IMG/VR virus record: IMGVR_UViG_3300009130_000028
Location: 1 to 64,000 of that record
Direction: 5' to 3' (one strand)
DNA: 64,000 nucleotides
Source: a virus
Shown here piece after piece: positions 62,029 to 64,000 of the stretch; position 1 is the first letter of the stretch; every line of letters begins with the position of its first letter. A program made the position numbers and the translations under genes. The notes under the pieces are model-generated. The model saw nothing but the letters and a program-made list of their open reading frames with translations, did no database searches and had not been told where the DNA came from.

Positions 62029-63321
62029 TTAGTATGTTAATTTTGGCTTATTTGTTATTAAGCCTTTGCTTTTTAGAAAATCTAGCAGTGTCTTATGATA
62101 TCCAGTTCTTATGACATATGTTACGTATGTGTTCCATAGTGTCATTTCAGTAGAAGATTTTACGAATTTATATGATACCTTTTCCATAAAATGTACTAAT
62201 GAATTTACAAACTCTACGCTTGCCCAGAATCTATCGAATCCTAATGTGCCTCTGAATATTCTAAACTCTATAGTGCTGCTTCTTCTGCAGTTTATTGCTG
62301 CATATCTTTCCATGTTATACGGACCTCCGCTTGACCAGTCTTGTCCTTTTAACACTATAGCAGAGTCATTCCAATGTCGATACTCTTCTGGTTGAAATAT
62401 CTTACACCATCTACTCATTTCTGTACCAGTTCTTTGTGATATTTTAATAACTTGAGATTGACATTTTGCAAAGAACATTATCATCTTCCAAACATTAAAT
62501 GCATTGATTTCATTCTTTGAAACATGTATATGAAGTCCACAATTGCCAGCAGAATATGCTTTAGCTCCAAGATTAGAAAGAGTTTCTAGTTTACTTCTAA
62601 AGTTTTCCTTTTTTAATTTCTCAAATGTCATTGGATGTGTTACAATCTCAAATCCATTTATTGAGCCATCTTCTTTGAAGTAGTATTTATCTGGGTCTAA
62701 AGTATCTTCTATGTTGTCAAGAACATAATCAGTATCACAGTCTAGCTCTATTTCCAGCCCAAAGAATAATTCTCTTTCTTTGTTAAGGGTGTAATAGTTG
62801 AAATCTGGAACATAATTATATGCTCTTAATCTTCTGCAATTGGTTGATTCACATGATTCACAATACCATTCATCTTCAGAGTCTACAAAGTTCATATTAT
62901 CTATATGACCTGTCCAATCACATGCGTAACATGTTCTGTAATTATCGCTATTACAGTCTGGGCATACTCTGTGGTCTTGAGAATCTATGTAGTATGAATC
63001 ATCAACATCTGCTGTTTCTCCGCAATCACTGCATGGAAAATATGCTTCATCATAACAGCTTAGGCAATAAGATTCGCCATCTAATCCAACATTTCTTTCG
63101 TTTACTAGAATACATTCATCGCAACCAACGCATTCTACCGTATGTTCATCCTTTTGTCCTATTGTTACGTATCCACCTAATACATCGCAGCTTATTCTTT
63201 CCTGCCTGGGATACCATTTTAGGTCATAGTCTGATTGGAAATAATGGAAATCTCTACATTCTAGGCATACTTCAATCTCTAGGTTAACATCACTAGTTGT
63301 TTGACATATATTGCATTTCAT
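62029..63321 (-). CDS. Amidoligase with N-terminal zinc-ribbon array
   Basis: 430 aa. Residues 1-162 hold at least nine CxxC-type pairs (e.g. C3-C6, C19-C22, C67-C70, C86-C89, C97-C100, C120-C123, C131-C134, C154-C157). The C-terminal part is an amidoligase of the glutamine-synthetase-like fold: GLEIELD (188-194), KEDGS (216-220), CGLHIHVS with His264 and His266, and STIEFRIFRGT (349-359). Amidoligases use ATP to join amines to carboxylates. Pairing with a glutaminase is a known association. The target here is unknown. Confidence 0.78.
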   Translation of the reverse strand: MKCNICQTTSDVNLEIEVCLECRDFHYFQSDYDLKWYPRQERISCDVLGGYVTIGQKDEHTVECVGCDECILVNERNVGLDGESYCLSCYDEAYFPCSDCGETADVDDSYYIDSQDHRVCPDCNSDNYRTCYACDWTGHIDNMNFVDSEDEWYCESCESTNCRRLRAYNYVPDFNYYTLNKERELFFGLEIELDCDTDYVLDNIEDTLDPDKYYFKEDGSINGFEIVTHPMTFEKLKKENFRSKLETLSNLGAKAYSAGNCGLHIHVSKNEINAFNVWKMIMFFAKCQSQVIKISQRTGTEMSRWCKIFQPEEYRHWNDSAIVLKGQDWSSGGPYNMERYAAINCRRSSTIEFRIFRGTLGFDRFWASVEFVNSLVHFMEKVSYKFVKSSTEMTLWNTYVTYVIRTGYHKTLLDFLKSKGLITNKPKLTY

Positions 63322-64000
63322 TTACGCTATAGATAACTTTTGCATCATTTGCTCTCCAAACTTCTCTAGTGTTTCGTGTATTATAACCATATCAGTGTTG
63401 TCTGGTTTTATGTTTTGTGTTCCTGCTTGAAACATATCCCATCCTGTTAGGTCGTCAGAGCCATCCTTTTCTTCTCTTTTAGTCATTACTTCCCTGGTCA
63501 TAGCTACACTTTGTGTTATGTTCAGTATTGTTGCTTTTCTGTTATTGTTGTTTTTGATTGAATGTTCTAGAAAATCAGAGCATAGTAGCTTCTGTTCTGA
63601 TTTGGCTAATGAAAACTCAGAAAGTTTTTGAATTAGTTTAATATCTTCTTCAAACTTTTCTTTTGTTTTAAGAATCTTTTCTTTAACCAGGTCTTTAAGG
63701 TTTTCAAAAGACATCTTCCTTGGTCCATATGTGGAATATGAAGTTCCACCTAGTACACACATATTAGAACATACAAATACATTAGTTCCTATGGCTATTG
63801 ATATACCTTTGTCATTATAAGATATACCAATTGTAGGTTCTATTTTTGTTTTGTCTATTCTACCATTAATCCATTCGCCAAGCTCTAGCTCCTTTTCCAT
63901 CTTTGGTGCTGACAGCTGTACGACTGCTCTTTCAACAAGTATGTTAGATACAGGACATGCATCCTTTGCTGTGCCTTTAAAGTTGATTCTCTTTGCATGT
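63322..64000 (-). CDS. DUF932-like protein, 5' end beyond window
   Basis: The frame is open to the right edge, with at least 33 more codons upstream of the internal ATG at 63900 (residues read HAKRINFKGTAKDACPVS...). The visible 225 residues include TIGISYNDKGISIAIGTNVF, VCSNMCVLGG and then a long helical C-terminus. The GxxYxDKSxxxxxGTxVFVCxN pattern recalls the DUF932 family of phage/plasmid proteins of unknown function. It ends next to the amidoligase start. Confidence 0.6.
   Translation of the reverse strand, partial: HAKRINFKGTAKDACPVSNILVERAVVQLSAPKMEKELELGEWINGRIDKTKIEPTIGISYNDKGISIAIGTNVFVCSNMCVLGGTSYSTYGPRKMSFENLKDLVKEKILKTKEKFEEDIKLIQKLSEFSLAKSEQKLLCSDFLEHSIKNNNNRKATILNITQSVAMTREVMTKREEKDGSDDLTGWDMFQAGTQNIKPDNTDMVIIHETLEKFGEQMMQKLSIA

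Noticed and set aside
62820-63287. 155-codon plus-strand frame opposite the amidoligase
   Set aside because: Cys/His/Leu-rich antisense shadow of the zinc-ribbon codons; the minus-strand gene has clear motifs.
1-64000. tRNA genes, CRISPR arrays, diversity-generating retroelement, integrase or transposase
   Set aside because: Looked for T-loop sequences, spaced repeats, reverse transcriptase and recombinase motifs while reading; none found. A tRNA-scan was not possible.

Overview
The window is one continuous stretch of a tailed double-stranded DNA phage genome, most likely infecting a member of the Bacteroidota. It is AT-rich. Start codons usually lack a Shine-Dalgarno sequence, and two gene starts are preceded by TAnnTTTG, the Bacteroidota -7 promoter box. 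The adhesin C-terminus and the gene order also point that way. The order terminase, portal, scaffold, capsid, ring proteins, very large tail nozzle protein, internal cargo proteins and a giant RNA-polymerase-motif protein resembles crAss-like phages (Crassvirales). The family assignment is inferred from gene order and motifs, not from a database search. Both ends of the window cut genes, so the replication block continues to the right and the early block to the left.

Layout. (a) 1-5,673, minus strand: about 20 tightly packed small genes, often overlapping as ATGA or TAATG. Almost none is recognisable. This is probably the early host-takeover region; it includes small zinc-binding, membrane and lipoprotein products. 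(b) 5,674-6,148: a non-coding region with AT-rich direct repeats, three 15-bp-spaced ACCTAGGT palindromes and hairpins, a candidate replication origin or control region. (c) 6,149-7,117, minus strand: an unrecognised 322-aa gene that is richer in GC than its surroundings. Next to it, at about 7,155-7,395, lies a non-coding block of at least nine helices, a candidate structured RNA. (d) 7,625-54,712, plus strand: the late block. It runs from small basic and membrane proteins through a possible spanin pair, large terminase, portal, Glu-rich scaffold, major capsid protein, connector proteins, a 1,515-aa nozzle protein and three ejection-type proteins (one with a transglycosylase domain) to a 4,479-aa protein. 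That protein carries the RNA polymerase DFDGD motif and two HExxH metallopeptidase-like domains. Fibres and LamG adhesins follow, then a lysis cassette with an M15 peptidase endolysin. (e) 54,725-64,000, minus strand: HNH nuclease, a Cro-like regulator, a recombination set (RecE-like nuclease, RusA, NinB-like, SSB-like, annealing-protein-like), DnaB helicase, and a class II glutamine amidotransferase paired with an amidoligase.

How the parts may work together (inference). The cargo proteins and the giant polymerase-bearing protein would be packaged and injected. The polymerase would transcribe the leftward early genes. The minus-strand replication and recombination genes then copy the genome from an origin that could be the 6-kb repeat region. 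The plus-strand late block builds the particle and lyses the cell. No tRNA, CRISPR array, integrase, transposase or reverse transcriptase was seen.
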